The notes under the pieces are model-generated. The model saw nothing but the letters and a program-made list of their open reading frames with translations. It was not told the origin of the DNA and made no database searches. Shown here piece by piece: positions 30,761 through 43,386 of a DNA stretch of 64,000 nt (position 1 is its first letter; the number at the start of each line of letters is the position of its first letter). The translations under genes and the position numbers were made by a program. Source of the DNA: Bufo bufo (Eukaryota; Chordata; Amphibia; Anura; Bufonidae); the NCBI RefSeq assembly GCF_905171765.1, contig NC_053389.1:745179146-745243145 (forward strand). Direction: 5' to 3'.

Positions 30761-31888
30761 TTAATGAGCACGCAACCTTCGGGTTGGCTCGGAAGCAGTT
30801 AACGCAAATGTGTAACAGACGGCACTGACTATAATTGCAAGTTGCGAAATTAAAGTTATTACAAATTTGTGACCTGCCCAGGTACTTGATTGGGCGGCCG
30901 AGTTTGTCAACCGTAGAGTTCTGCTGGACGCCAGCCGATCAGGGATAGGGGGAGAAGAGTTGGACCTCGGGGCACTCGCGGCATTATGACACCATTCTCC
31001 TGTGTGATAGATAGATTGGCACGAAGAACACGCTGGGGCTTTAAGGCCAGCGAAATGCCTGCAGAAAATTTCGGTGCCAATGTTCGCCCAGTTGGTGGTA
31101 AACTGGAACTGACAAAGCGCTGCTGCCGCCTTTGCGGAGAACGAGCAATGGTAGTCATAAAACCCGAAGCCTGCGTACTTGTAGCCCAACTCAGTGACCC
31201 TGAACAAATACAGGTCCAACTCCTCTCTCCTATCTGGCCGTACAGAACAGACGATATCTCGGTAGAGACTAAAGGCGAGTACAAACTCTGGAATTGTTAA
31301 TTTCCTGCTAAGCCTAAGATCGCGTCCCTTCAGGACAACAGAAACATCGCCGCATGCGATGACCCTGTTGTCCGACAGGTCACGAGTGGCAATTAGGAGG
31401 GAGGCTAGGTTCACGTCCCTGCCATCGAGGATGTCCTTTTTGATATTTGCCGGGATGAAATGGGCTGGAGTGACATTGGGCACTGAAACAAAGTTACCTG
31501 AGGTACTGGCAACAGGTGCCGTTGCTATCGGTAACAGAGTGGTGGGTGAAGATAAGGCAGTGACCCTAGTCTCAACCGACTCCAACCTGGATTGCACACC
31601 AGACATAGAGGAGGTGAGGCTATTCAGCATGACGTGGAGCTGCGTTAGGGAGGTCTGAACCGTGGCCATAGAGACCACCTGATGACTTGGCTCTGCAGGG
31701 GTGGACCCCAGCAGTCAGTACAACTCCGCCTTCCGGGCAGCGGCCGGAAAAGGAATGCCTCTTTTGTTTAGTTCAGACATGAGCTTGGGCACAGTCCAAT
31801 TACGCAGAGATGGCATACTGCCGGATTCCGATGCCCTGGAATCCAAGTCTTCGCCAGAAGCATCCACGATATCTGAGACGTGGGACAT
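30761..31888 (-). pseudogene. Ngaro ORF1 (Gag-like) with SAP motif, one stop codon
   Basis: Start taken at ATG 31888 (MSHVSDIVDASGE). Residues ~25-57 form a SAP-like motif (SLRNWTVPKLMSELNKRGIP), a DNA/RNA-binding helix pair. A TGA at 31715-31717 interrupts; the same frame continues to 30761 with a coiled-coil-like stretch (LNSLTSSMSGVQSRLESVET), a central domain and a Cys/His cluster (CRHFAGLKAPACSSCQSIYH ... C) like zinc fingers of Gag proteins. It would package element RNA. The single stop could be a mutation or read-through; the immediate context gives no evidence for programmed read-through. Confidence 0.75.
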
Positions 31889-31933
31889 GACCAGACTGAA
31901 AAAACAAGCAAAATGACGGACCGTCACTAACAC

Positions 31934-33265
31934 TGTCTGGCACCAATTAACTAACCCCGTGCCTAGACACCACCACCGGTACTGCAGAAACCGTCATGCA
32001 AAGGCAACCAACCCTGGTGACCACCTGACAGCGGAGGTAAGGAGAAAGAGGAGACGTGACAGTGAAATAATAGGAGCCAAAGAAGGAGGACCTTACCGAA
32101 CCGGACACGATGCTATGAGAATAGCAACAAGGAATCAACCGTAGAAATAGACCTGTTCGCATGAATTAAGCAGAATAAGTATAAAATTATAATTTATTTT
32201 TTTTCTTTCTAAAAAAAAAAAAAAAACAGTGCTGGCGCTTGCGTTCAAACGGCCTGAAGCTGGACGACAAGACCTGAGAGTCAGATCACCGCGGTGCCGT
32301 GGCGTCGTCTGAATGGCTGACGGGCCAACATTCAAATAAACACACAACTACCTAATTAGCAAGCAAATTGCGACAGGTGTATAGGTAACGAGAAAAACTG
32401 CACACCTGAGACAAAAGCAACTGAAGAAATGCCATGCAACGTGAGGGGTCTGGCGCGCCCCTACTAGCCAGGCCTAGGGGCGCCTGTTACTATGGGGCTA
32501 CCCCCACCAACTCCTCACCATCACATAGCACGGCATTACCCCCTACCTATTTGATAGCACGGCGGCCCGTGCCAGACTTTGACTCTCCTAAAACACTATA
32601 TGTGTATCCCCTTATGACCAGTTTCCCAGGCATCATTATCTTTCAGTGAAGTACAATTAAAAGTGAAAGGTAACAAACCAAAGAACACACCTCCGGCAGC
32701 CACGTGGCCTGCCGCCAAAGTACTATTAGGAGGCTACGCCTGGTTAAGGCCTGGATTCTGAAAACTACCCCCAGCGCCTCTGAGCTCACCGTGCCACAGA
32801 TGACGTCACTGTCATCGGTATGCCACCTGGAGCATAGAAACTGGTGCGCTACTGCTCCGCTGTGACAAATAGCCCCCCACTCCCCCCTTTTATATCACTG
32901 CATTCATGTACTTAAACTCCTACTAACCCCCCTATGGTCCGGTATGCAACAATACTCCCCTGTGTGACTAACATCATTTGTAAATGAAACGAGAACGGAG
33001 TGCCGCTGACTCCTGCTGCCTGCGTGCCAGTCACGTGGGAGCGGGGCGTGCTGCCAGACGGTCGAGCCGGTGTGGGGATGTCCCTCTCTTACCTTAGAGA
33101 GACCGACCCCACCGACCGGACTAGCGAGGCGACGTACGGAGAGGCAGAAGTCACTTACCCGCCACACGAGGAGCAAACCGGACGCCGGAGCACGGAAGAA
33201 GCGCTTGACCGGAAGTGACGCACTGTTGTCTGGGAAACGCTGACGCCGACGGACGGAACAGGAAG
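31934..33265 (-). other. Ngaro 5' leader region
   Basis: Between the A1 repeat and ORF1; no ORF with recognisable content. GC-rich near A1 (about 32990-33260), AT-rich with a poly-T/A run near 32195-32225. Confidence 0.5.
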
Positions 33266-33359
33266 ACTGCTGCCGTCCGTCCCCTGGAGAGAGGTGCGTG
33301 CTAGATATAGGGCTGGGCGCCCCTCCCACAAATGCAGGCCAATGAATCGGCCTTAATAC
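33266..33359 (-). repeat. Ngaro A1 terminal repeat
   Basis: 94 bp from ACTGCTGCCGTCCGTCCCCT to GGCCTTAATAC, matching 27993-28086 except for one base (CTGGGCG versus CAGGGCG). On the element strand this is the 5' end. Confidence 0.93.
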
Positions 33360-34790
33360 ATATATATATGATCATCAAATTGACACTGCTTTATTTTTTT
33401 AAATAACTTGGACAACCCCTTTAAGTGCAGATGGGGAAACATTTAAATTTTTTTAGCACAAGGCTGCAACATACCAAAATGTGAAAAAAAAGTGAAAGGG
33501 TTTGAAGACTTTCTGAAAGCACTGTAGGTGATGAGAATCTTACATACTATTGCAAAATGTGTGAAACATGAAGTATAGGTTAATCCTTGTGTAAAAAAAA
33601 AAGTTAAAATGACAATAAATTACAAGGTGGGTCATGGCTGACTGCAAAAGTTTCAAAAGATGAGTGCGGACACAAACTACAAGGCTGGTGTTGTGCAATT
33701 CATTATCCGCCCAGACAATGCATCTCTTCTGGGCAGACCTCTTTTAACAGAATCTCATGGTGGTCAGAAGAATGATCTCTAAGGGTCATGGAGAGAGATT
33801 AACAATTAGGGTTTTATTTTTTACTTCAATACCTGAAACTTTTCTTTTGCTCTTCTTTGTATGAAGAAGGAGAAAAAAAGGCACTTTAAAGGTGTATAGT
33901 TCTGCCAGACCTTTCTATGGGTTATATGGTGTCCATAATTGAAAATTCCTCTTTAGCAGAAACACTTCTCTCTAGAGAGGATACACCATTCTTATCGTAT
34001 ACTTTTATTGAAGAATCAACATATGTTGTAAATGAAAGACCACAAATGAGAAAAAGAGGCCAAGGGCTAGCCCTCAGGACTATGCCTCTCAAAGTATCCC
34101 ACTGCTTAATTCTTCTTGCTACATAATAGAAGATGCCGGCACCAAGATGGAGCCACACATTATGGGCAAGCGAGCGTTCGGATAAATGAACAAGCAGAGC
34201 CTTAGACTATACTGTGTTAATACATTTAATAGCATGCAGTAGGTTATTTTACAAATTAAAAGGTGTCATGCATTTTCTAAATGTGAAAATATCAGACAAC
34301 ATTGACCAAAAAAGATAACCTCACTTCTAAACTTCATTGCACCATAGTGTTCCAGCACTGTGACAGTGACAGAGACTGGAGATATCGAACCTCCTACAGA
34401 AAATGAAAGATATACTTTATTCTAAAATCTGGATCCTTCTGAGAACAGCACTTCACATTTTATTGCTTTTATTACAGGGTTGAACACAATGAAATTTGAA
34501 ATAACATTCTGAATATAATAAAAAATGTTCATGGAGCAACTTGGTTAAGTAGTTCTACTTTTTGAGTTTGCAGTGATTGTTCTAATGTCTACTTGACCTC
34601 GCTATCTATATTGTCCTGTCCCCTCCGTAAAAGTATTCTGTCAGACTGGTAAAAATACAATTCCAGCAACCTTTTATTAAATCTGCTTCTAGAAAAGCAG
34701 GCTGGCAAAAACATCGCTGCCATTATACTTTTTACAGGGGTATGAACTCAAAAATTCTGATATAATGAAATAATACAGAATTAAAGGGAA
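33360..34790. other. No gene seen
   Basis: Intergenic. ACAACCCCTTTAAG at about 33413-33426 looks like an isolated end of the TTAA-type MITE family. Confidence 0.5.
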
Positions 34791-34794
34791 CCTG

Positions 34795-35247
34795 TCACCA
34801 GTTTTATGGTGTCCTAACTAAGGGCAACATAAATAAGTGACTGATTCTCTTAGCACAATGCTGGGTCACTTTCTTTAATTGACCCAGTCAATCTGCCAAC
34901 ATCTTGTATTGAAAAGCTCCAGCTGATAATGATGAGTCCTGAATATTCATGAGCTCCTGACTCTCCCCGCCCACCTGCTGCTGATTGACAGTTATTTTCC
35001 ATATGAATCAGCAGCAGGAGGGCAGGGGAATGACTATAGCTCTGAATTAAATAAACGCTGGACTCAATGACATCACACCGGACTCAAATCAGCTCATTAG
35101 CATGCGGCATGTGGCATCTTTGTGTGTATATTATGAGGTAACCATCTGTCACACCAGTAAGTGAATACATCTAAGGCACTTTTTAGTAGTTAATGATTGT
35201 ATATAATTAGTTAGATTATAATCAAATATCCACATGACAGGTTCCCT
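34795..35247. mobile_element. TTAA-target MITE, AGGGAACCTGTCA termini
   Basis: Flanked by TTAA (34791-34794 and 35248-35251). Termini AGGGAACCTGTCACCAG and ATGACAGGTTCCCT. TTAA targets with such ends occur in Kolobok/T2-type and piggyBac-type MITEs; amphibian T2-like families are the closer guess. Confidence 0.85.
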
Positions 35248-35251
35248 TTAA

Positions 35252-37280
35252 ATATCACTGGCATAGGACACCAAGAGTCTGGGAAAGTTAGGTAATGATG
35301 ACTAAAGTGTCTGTCATGGCATTGTTATTATTAGCCATCCCGCTTCCATTGGAACAAAAAGCACTTGGAAATGTTTGGAGATTTAAAGGCTCCTTTACAT
35401 AGACAGAGTCACGGTAGGGACTAGCGAGATCCTAAACTTAACCACTGTCCCTACCTACTTGCATGATCCGTCCTACATGACGGCCCACAACTGTTCAAGT
35501 GTCCCTCCTTAACTAAATGCTGTGGCCTATACAGGGAGAGTAAAAATGGAGATATAAAAATAAAAACTAGTGACAGATCGGCCTTAACTGAAGAGTAGAG
35601 GTAGAGGGGCTGTAGTGCAATGTGACCAAATCCCACTGCAAATGAGATTTTGCACTGCTCCATCGCCAGGAGCAGAGCAGAGTGAAGTGTTGGCCAGCAT
35701 CATCATTCCCAGCGGCATTAGAGCAGACGATGTGGTATATGCCTGATGAGATTCTTACATCCACTGAGTGTGGAAGTGAAGTGGACATGGCTGCTATGGC
35801 ATGGGAGAGCAACCGAGTGACAAGACTGCTGAGAAAGGCTGCTGAAGTGTGATGGCAGCCTGCTACAGAATAGAGAATCTCCCCCTAGAAAAGTGGTAAA
35901 GTAGAACTGAGATTTGCATTGAGATACATTGGGAGTACTACAGAAGTTGTGTAGCAGCTACTGAGTGCGATGAGAGCTCCAGATGTAGACTGCAGTCTTC
36001 TGCCAAAGATTGGATTGCTGCCCAGGCCCAGAAGCACAAGCCACAGACCAGGTCTAGAAATAAGGGCCCTGACTGGGAAGTCTGGTTCCATGGCGGTGGT
36101 TACCAGGATATGTCTGAAGGAGATGGTGCACCACAGTGGAGTTAGCAGGAGTGTGGGTCGGAGGATGCACAGTGTTGCAGCAGGGAAGTGTGCAGCAGGA
36201 TTGGTAAGAGATATCCGGCTTGCCTGCAGGAAGCCAAATGAGATTGCAAGGGGGTAGGTGCCACAGAACAGTTTTGGGACTGCGGCTGACCATGGGCATA
36301 ATCATCTGGCTGTATAGTATTATATTGCCCTTGTAACTGTGAAGTCCTTCTTAGGACTGTTATGTAAACTATTTAGGCTACAAGAACTTTACCTCTCCAT
36401 TGGTACTGCTACAAGTGTTGTCCCTTCTTTGAGTGACTGTAACCGTAAAGCTAAGTGCCCTATAAGTCCGTAACCACCAAGCATATGTACCCTCTGTGTT
36501 TGAGAGACTTGTTATCATTATGTATTTGGGCCCCTTGCTGGAGAAAAGTACAGTAATGTATGTGCATCTGCATGCCCCTTATTCCAATCTATCTCATACT
36601 TGCATCATTCTGTCCTTACAATTGCAAATCTACATCTATAAATGCACAATGGTATGCCAACATCCTAATATCAATGCAGTCTAGAGTAAATATACTGTAT
36701 ATACACAGTAAAGTACTGTACATCCTACAAGTTCAACTACACAAACTAGTGTGACATAAAACCCATAGAAGACAGCTGTAAACACACATGCAGATTGTGA
36801 CGTCATCTTGATAGAATGCTCACACTGCAGTGCAGACTTGAGATTGTCTTAGATGGATTCTCTCGGTGGTTTGCATTTTTTATTATGAAGAATAAATGGC
36901 AATTACTAAAGAGACCTTTTTTTTAAATAAAGATGTGTGTCAAAACAGTCAATATTAATGCAGAAAACTAAGAAGCTGTGAAATGTAACACATTTGGATT
37001 AATGTGCAAAATTGTCATAGTTGTCACTTCCTGGATATTATAAATTATTGTTATTAGTATTATTGTTCTTATTATTAACGCTGCACACATATTTGCTAAT
37101 ATTTTAAATGAATATACGCAAATTAAAATTTATCTACCAACTGTGACAAAAACAGGGGGGGATGGATCATAATCGGAATATGCATTTAGAGACTGGGATC
37201 CCAACTCAAAGTTTGACTTTGTCCGGCCCTTTTTACTGTTGAATGTGCAATTATTACTGAGTGTTCAAAATATATCTTGC
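35252..37280. other. No gene or clear repeat seen
   Basis: Unique-looking intergenic DNA. Short ORFs near 35450-36300 lack recognisable domains and show no gene structure. Confidence 0.5.
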
Positions 37281-37281
37281 A

Positions 37282-37703
37282 ACTAGAGATGAGCGAAGCG
37301 ACTTCACCTGCTACATCCGAAATCTCTTTGCTAAAAAATTTGTTATAATGCTGTCCGGATATTCATCTCTGTACAGTATTAGAATGTATGGGCTCTGATA
37401 AGCCGAAGTAAGTTATTCACAAAGTCGCACTAGGACATTGTTGAATAACTTTGGTAATTGATTATTACAGTGTAAAACTTCGGAACCAAACTCAGCTTCA
37501 GTTCCAAGGTACCACTGAAGCCGAGTTTGGTTCCAAGTTTTGAAAAGGTTTTTCACTGTATTAATCAATTACTAAAGTTAGCCAATGAAGTCCCGTGTGA
37601 CTTAGTGAATAATATACTTCGAACAGTATAGTATTATAATAAATTTTTTAGCGAAGCGGCTTCGGATGTAGCATCCAAATCTCAATTTCCTCATCTCTAT
37701 TTG
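37282..37703. repeat. Imperfect ~420-bp palindromic repeat
   Basis: Starts CTAGAGATGAGCGAAGCG and ends with CCTCATCTCTATTTG; inner arms ACTTCGGAACCAAACTC and GAGTTTGGTTCCAAGTTTT pair around 37495. A fold-back MITE-like element. TSD not clear. Confidence 0.75.
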
Positions 37704-38699
37704 CAACTATACCTTGCAATGATTATTAATAGTTCAAATAATTAAACTTTATCTAAATGCAAAATTAAGCAACTTTCTAAATAATCTTCATTTAAAAATG
37801 TGTATATAGTTTAAAAACAAACAGTTCTTAAAATTCAGAGTTTAGAGTGCGTGTAAGTCCTTCATCTAGCTGGCAGAGCTGGTGAATCTGACATAAACCC
37901 ATCAGGGCATTGCTTCTGCTTTTATGCTCTCCAACTCCCTTCTCTCAGTGTTAGAGATAACAGCAGGGAGAGGGAGGAGGTTGTACACAGCAGATCAGTG
38001 TGTGGAGAGGTAAAGAAGATGCCCAGGTGCTCTAACAAGGCAGTTGTAGGGGAACACAGCAGCATCCAAGACACACAGACCTGATGTCCAACATCTATTA
38101 CTAGGAGAGTTACAACCACATAGGATAGTTTTGAAACCAGGAGCATGCTGAAAACTAGGGTTTGAAAATAAATGTAGAAAATAAGATTGCATACAGAAAA
38201 CTTTGTACTTTTTTTTTACTCAAACAACTAACAAATATAAAAATATACAGTATATGTTCTCGAAGGATGTCCATGGCTTTTAAGCAGACTGCTATACACT
38301 ACACCTACAGAGCAATCACGATCAATGTGATATGTTCTAGTGCTCTAATCTCTCCTGCTCTATAAATTAAGTGATTACAGTGTAGATTATATGTTAGGAG
38401 ATTGCTCACTACAATACCCTAATGGACATATTGTTTAAAAACACATGCAGCCAATCATTTTCAGACCTGCTTTGAAACAAATAAAAGCTGAAATCTGGTG
38501 GATTACTATGGGCAACACCTCTGGTTCTTATTGACACCAGTTTTCACAAATGGTCATGGGGACATTGTACATAAGGTCTTTCCCCAAAGACACTAAATGA
38601 CTGTAATTAGTGCAGCATATGCAGGGGCACAACGCTGGTGTAGTGTAACAGGGAATTGGCAGTGCGCTCCCTCCTTGCAGCACCGCTGGTGTCCCGCTG
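37704..38699. other. No gene seen
   Basis: AT-rich intergenic DNA, no structured repeat noticed. Confidence 0.5.
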
Positions 38700-39110
38700 A
38701 TAAAGAGGGAGGAGGAGCCGGCGTCTAGAATGCCCTCATTAGTAATACTGCTACCTACAGTGCACCCAACAGTGATAATGATCCCCAAGAGCGCCCCCAT
38801 TAGTAGAAGACCCCTCCAGTATTAATAATATCCTCACAGAGCCCCCAGTAGAAATAAGGCCCCCTATTGTTCCCCCAGTGGCAATATAGCTATCTACAGA
38901 CCCCTCAGTATTAATAAGGCCCCCCATAGTGCTCTTAGTAAAATACAGATCTAAATGGATCTATAATTCCCTCCTATTGGGCCCCCAGTAGTAATAAGAA
39001 TGCCTGGATTTATAATACCCCTACAGTGCCCCCAGTATTTATAATGCCTCTATAATGCTCGCCCTGAAGTTCCCCCAGTATTTATAATCCCCCTGCAGTG
39101 CCCCCTGTAG
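38700..39110. repeat. Degenerate CCCCCAGTANTAATAA repeats
   Basis: Loose tandem copies of GCCCCCAGTAGTAATAAGG and GTGCCCCCAGTATTTATAA. Runs into the more regular array at 39110. Confidence 0.7.
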
Positions 39111-39795
39111 TTATATCCCTTACTCCACCATACAGTTCCATGTAAATAACATCACCCCATCTCTCCTGCCCACTCCAAAATACAGTCCTATGTAAATAAC
39201 ATCTCTCCCCTTCCTTCAGCCACTCCAACATACAGTCCCATGTAAATAACACTATTTCCCTCCCACCACTATAGAGTCCCATGTAAATAGCATCACACCA
39301 TCTCTCCAGCCAGCTCCAATATACAGTCCCATGTAAATAACATATCTTTCTATCTATAGTCCCCTCCTAAATACAGTCCCATGTAAATAACATCACCTCC
39401 TCCCCAGCCACCTTTAACATACAGTCCCAAGTAAATAATATCACCCCCTCCCCAGATGCCTCCAACATGTAATCCCATATAAACATCACCTCCTTGGCAT
39501 TCAGTCCCATGTAAATAACATCATTCCCCGCCACCAGCCACCTTCAACATACAGTCCTATTTAAATAATATTTCCCCCTCAACATTTAGTGCCATGTATA
39601 TAACAACACTACCTCGCTCAGACCCCTGTAACATTCAGTCCCATGTAAATACCATCACTCCCTCCCCTAGCCCCCTCCAACATACAGTCCCATGTAAATT
39701 ACATGACCCCCCCATCCACCTCCAACATACTGTTCCATGTAAATAACATCCCTCCCTTCAGCCCTAACATACATTCCCAGTTAAATAACCAAAAC
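39110..39795. repeat. ~49-bp minisatellite, ACAGTCCCATGTAAATAACATC unit
   Basis: Copies begin near 39133, 39183, 39233, 39274, 39323, 39373 and 39422, then with more variation to about 39790, each with CAGTCCCATGTAAATAA and a CT-rich spacer ending CCTCCAACAT. Confidence 0.9.
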
Positions 39796-40354
39796 TCCCA
39801 GCATTGATCTGCCTCTCCCTTCACTTACCTCTCCTCATGTAGCAGATCTCACCATAGCTTCTTCCCTCAGGAATTCTCCTCTTCACTGCCCTCCTCTCCT
39901 GCACTGGTCACATGATGGTGACATCATTGCAGGTCCTTTTCAACCATTGCCTGTTTTACAGGTCACATGACCTGTGATGTCACCACAGGTCCCTCAACTC
40001 TTCCAATGCATTAGATTCAATTGTATTGCCATCCTGAGGACGACATTACAGTTGTATCTAGCTGGCAGGCGTGACATTCAGGGTCTAGGACAAAACATCA
40101 GGGGCAAAGAGCCCGAATGTTTTAACCTAGCAACGCCCCTACCGCTATCCCTGCCTACTTGTAGAGGAAGCCCTAAGTGGCAAGTCCACAAATAGTCAAC
40201 CGTCCCTATACTGGTAAGTGCAGGGAGCCAAACCAAGCATCCGCAGTAAAAAACGCAGGGACCTGTTCACATGCAACAGAAAACAAAACTGACAAACACA
40301 CACAGAAGGTTCGTACAGAAATATGTTAAGCCGCGAGGTCAATATAGTATTTAA

Positions 40355-40810
40355 AGGGGTTGTCTCACTTCAGCAAATAGCATTTATTATGTAGAGGAAG
40401 TTAATACAAGGCACTTACTAATGTATTGTAATTGTATATATTACCTCCTTTGCTGTCTGGGTACATTTTTTCATCACATTATACGCTGCTTGTTTCCATG
40501 GTTGTGACCACCCTGCAATCCAGCAGTAGTGGTCGTCCTTGCACACTATAGGAAAAAGCACTTGCTTATGTGCGGTACCACGTTTCCGGCCATAGGAGAG
40601 GACAGCGCTTTTTCCTCTAGTGTGCAAGCATTAAACTAATGATGGATTGCAGGGTGGTCGTAACCATGGAAACGAGCAGTGTATAATGTGATGGAAAAAT
40701 GTATCCAGCCAGCAAAGGAAGCAATATGGATAATAGCAATACAGTAGGAAATGGCTTGAATTAATTTCCACTACCTAATACATGCTATTTGCTGAAGTGA
40801 GACAACCCCT
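40355..40810. mobile_element. TTAA-target fold-back MITE, AGGGGTTGTCTCACTTC termini
   Basis: TTAA at 40351-40354 and 40811-40814; termini AGGGGTTGTCTCACTTCAGC and the complement ending GACAACCCCT. The inverted similarity goes well past the termini (GCAAATAGCATTTATTATGT pairs with ACATGCTATTTGC), and inner arms share GTTTCCATGGTTGTGACCAC, so most of the 456 bp is palindromic. Confidence 0.92.
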
Positions 40811-40992
40811 TTAATCACAGAGAGCAGGTCACAAATTGCCAAGCAAAGGGTCAAAACCGGGCAAAATCGCAGAGCAGAGAGAAAGGTCCAAGTCAAGCAG
40901 AAGTCAAATCCTAATATCACTAATCCAAAATCGCATAGTAGGAGCACAGCAAGGGAAAACCTATAACTGGCAAGGAGTATTGCAGCAGGTGC

Positions 40993-42485
40993 TTTAACCC
41001 TTTCAATATCAGCGCCGTACATGTATGGCGCTGGAGCCATGTGCGAACATGGTGCCCGCTCGCACGTGCAGCGGGCGTCATGGCCGGCAAGTCTCTGCTG
41101 TTTCATATAGCAGAGACTTGCGGCTAATTACCATGATCAGCAATAATGCAGATCGCGGTATTTAAAGGTTTTAGATGCCGTAATCGAGTGAGATCATGGC
41201 ATCTAAATGCACAAAAACCCGGAAGCTTCCTGCCGATGCCCTATGCAGCCAATGGAGGCATCGGTAGTTGCACAGAACACTGTAAGCCTAGCCGACGAGG
41301 CTTATAGTGTTTATGCTGCAATTCTTATTTTGGCCACCAGACGGCAGGCCAGGATAAGAAATGAGCAAAATTCAATCCAAACCCTATTTTAAAAATCCCT
41401 GATAGTATATAATAAAAAATAAAATAACATAATTTACAGGCTCATATATGAGCTTCAAAATCACAAAAAATAAAAAAATTATAAAAAATTAATAAAATTT
41501 TTTTAAAATATAAAAGTTTACATTTCCCTCCTTTCTGTATAATTAAAAAATAAATACCTAAATAACAATAAATATAAACATCATGAGTATCACCGTGACC
41601 AAAAATACCCATACTATTAAAATATTAAAAATATTCTAATATGGCGAATGGCATAACGGAAAAAATTGTCAAAATGGCCGATTAGCTATTTTTTCCATAG
41701 ATTATGGGTAAATTAGAGGGGCAAAGGTTTAAAAGTAATATCAGGAAGTATTACTTTACTGAGAGAGTAGTGGATGCATGGAATAGCCTTCCTGCAGAAG
41801 TGGTAGCTGCAAATACAGTGAAGGAGTTTAAGCATGCATGGGATAGGCATAAGGCCATCCTTCATATAAGATAGGGCCAGCGGCTATTCATAGTATTCAG
41901 TATATATGGCAGACTAGATGGGCCAAATGGTTCTTATCTGCCGACACATTCTATGTTTCTATGTTCTCTTACCAAAAAAAATTTAATAACGTGATCAAAA
42001 AGTCATAAACACTCCAAAATGGTATTAATACAAACTATGGATTGTCCCGCAAAAAATGAGCCGCTAAACAGCTTAGTAGACAAAAGCATAAAAAAGGTTA
42101 TAGGGGTCAGAATATGGTGATATAAAAAACTATTTTTTTTAAATCAAAGTTTACATTTATTTTTACACTATTTAGACGTTATCATATTGACCCAGAGAAT
42201 GAAATGCATCATTTTTGCCGCAAACAAAATGCCGTGGGAATAAAACCCATAAAATGGTGGAATTGCATTTTTATCTCCAATTCTACCCCTTTTGGAATTT
42301 TCTTACAGATTCCCACTACATTTTATGCCATAATTAATGGTGGCATTAGAAAGTTCAACTTGTCCCGCAAAAAATAAGCCCTCATACCATACAGCTATGT
42401 GAACGGAAATATAAAAAAGTTATGGCTCAAGGAAAATAGGGAAGAAAAATGAAAACGAAAAAACCTCCAGTAGTGAAAGAGTTAA
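40993..42485. repeat. Unclassified dispersed repeat (TTTAACCCTTTCAATAT ... AAAGAGTTAA)
   Basis: Bounded by CTTTAACCCTTTC and GAAAGAGTTAATC. Body has GC-rich left and AT-rich right portions with CCCGCAAAAAATGAGCC and ACCCAGAGAATGAAATGCA. The region at 44535-45503 plus 50848-51000 repeats the same plan and several of the same phrases. A CR1 3' end (41705-41965) was inserted into it. Confidence 0.6.
41705..41966 (+). mobile_element. CR1 LINE, 3' end only
   Basis: Same family as 56727-58490 on the opposite strand: encodes the last ~45 residues of the RT ORF (ESAVDAWNSLPAEVVAANTV-like, here SVVDAWNSLPAEVVAANTV) followed by CTTATCTGCCGACACATTCT and the ATGTTTCTATG tail. Severely 5'-truncated. Confidence 0.9.
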
Positions 42486-42874
42486 TCACCCCCCCAGCAA
42501 CAGTGCCGGTGCCAGCACCCGGCATACTCGGGCAAGTACCGGGGCCCACTGCTCCTGCGGGGCCCACTGCGCAGTGTGTGCCAAGAGGGGAGGGCTGGGG
42601 CCCCGAAACTGCCCGTTCCGATCCCTGAAGAGTAGACACATGTTCTGCAGGATGTGGTGATGTCACCATTCAAACAGAGCGTGTTTGATAGTAGAAGATG
42701 GGAAGGGAGTTTTGAATATTTGCATATAGGCGTGGTTATGCGATGTAATCACCCTCAACACATTGGAGCTGCTATCAGGGGGAGAATCTGAATGGCGGCT
42801 GTCACTGTCCCTCAGGTGACTGATGTTAGGAGATAAGGAGACTGGCTGAGCATGGAGGAATCTAACAGCCTCCT
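42486..42874. other. Non-coding
   Basis: GC-rich left part with GGGGCCCACTG repeats (about 42540-42570), no gene. Confidence 0.4.
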
Positions 42875-43386
42875 AGATTTCTCTTGATTCAGTGTTGACA
42901 GGGTTAATGACCACTTCCCTTTTCTCAGCTGTTGCTCAGTGGTCATCACTTCTACCACTTATAGTCTGACCCCACCCTTCTGACTATGCAGTAGATAGCT
43001 TCATTTGGGTTTGGCTAAGCTGGTGTGTGGTCATCTCTGGAGTTCCTGCTCGTCCATCTCTATAAAAGTTAAGTGTTGCGTTTGTTTTATTTCCTGTTGT
43101 TTGTATTTGGGCCTGAGACAGAGACTTCCTTTCGTCCATCTGTGGTGGAATGGGATGTCTCTGGTCCTAACCTTATTCCAGGGCCTTATAGGGACATAAG
43201 GGCCTAGGTATCCTGCATATGAATATTCCTACCTTCAAGGTCTATTCATATTGATAGGTAGTTAGGGCCCGGATTAGGGTTGTTTAGGAGGTGACCTGTT
43301 CCTTCCCTAGTTTCAGGCCCAGTTACTGTTCCCCTTCCCTCCTGTGTTCAGTGTGGAGTTTTCCCCCCACACTGATTGTGACACCG
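42875..43386 (+). repeat. Possible solo LTR
   Basis: Between TGTTGACAGGG (about 42892) and ATTGTGACA (about 43383) there is a TATA box (CTCTATAAAAG, about 43057) and a composition like a Gypsy LTR. No TSD was found and no second copy is in the window, so this is tentative. Confidence 0.35.

Larger units (their letters stand above)
27831..33359 (-). mobile_element. Ngaro/DIRS-type tyrosine-recombinase retrotransposon with split direct repeats
   Basis: The minus strand encodes, in order, a Gag-like ORF1, RT/RNase H and tyrosine recombinase, with no integrase. Repeats follow the split direct plan: A1 (33359-33266), ORFs, B1 (28199-28087), A2 (28086-27993), B2 (27943-27831). A1/A2 (94 bp) differ at one base by eye; B1/B2 (113 bp) look identical. 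Such elements insert by recombination without a TSD, and TATATA lies on both sides. No methyltransferase-like domain was recognised, which together with split direct repeats favours Ngaro over DIRS1. Only a few lesions, so a young copy. Confidence 0.92.

Noticed and set aside
31715..31717. Stop-codon read-through in Ngaro ORF1
   Set aside because: One TGA without a known read-through context; a point mutation is simpler, though not excluded.
35450..36300. Cluster of short ORFs as a host gene
   Set aside because: No domain, no conserved exon structure and overlapping ORFs on both strands.
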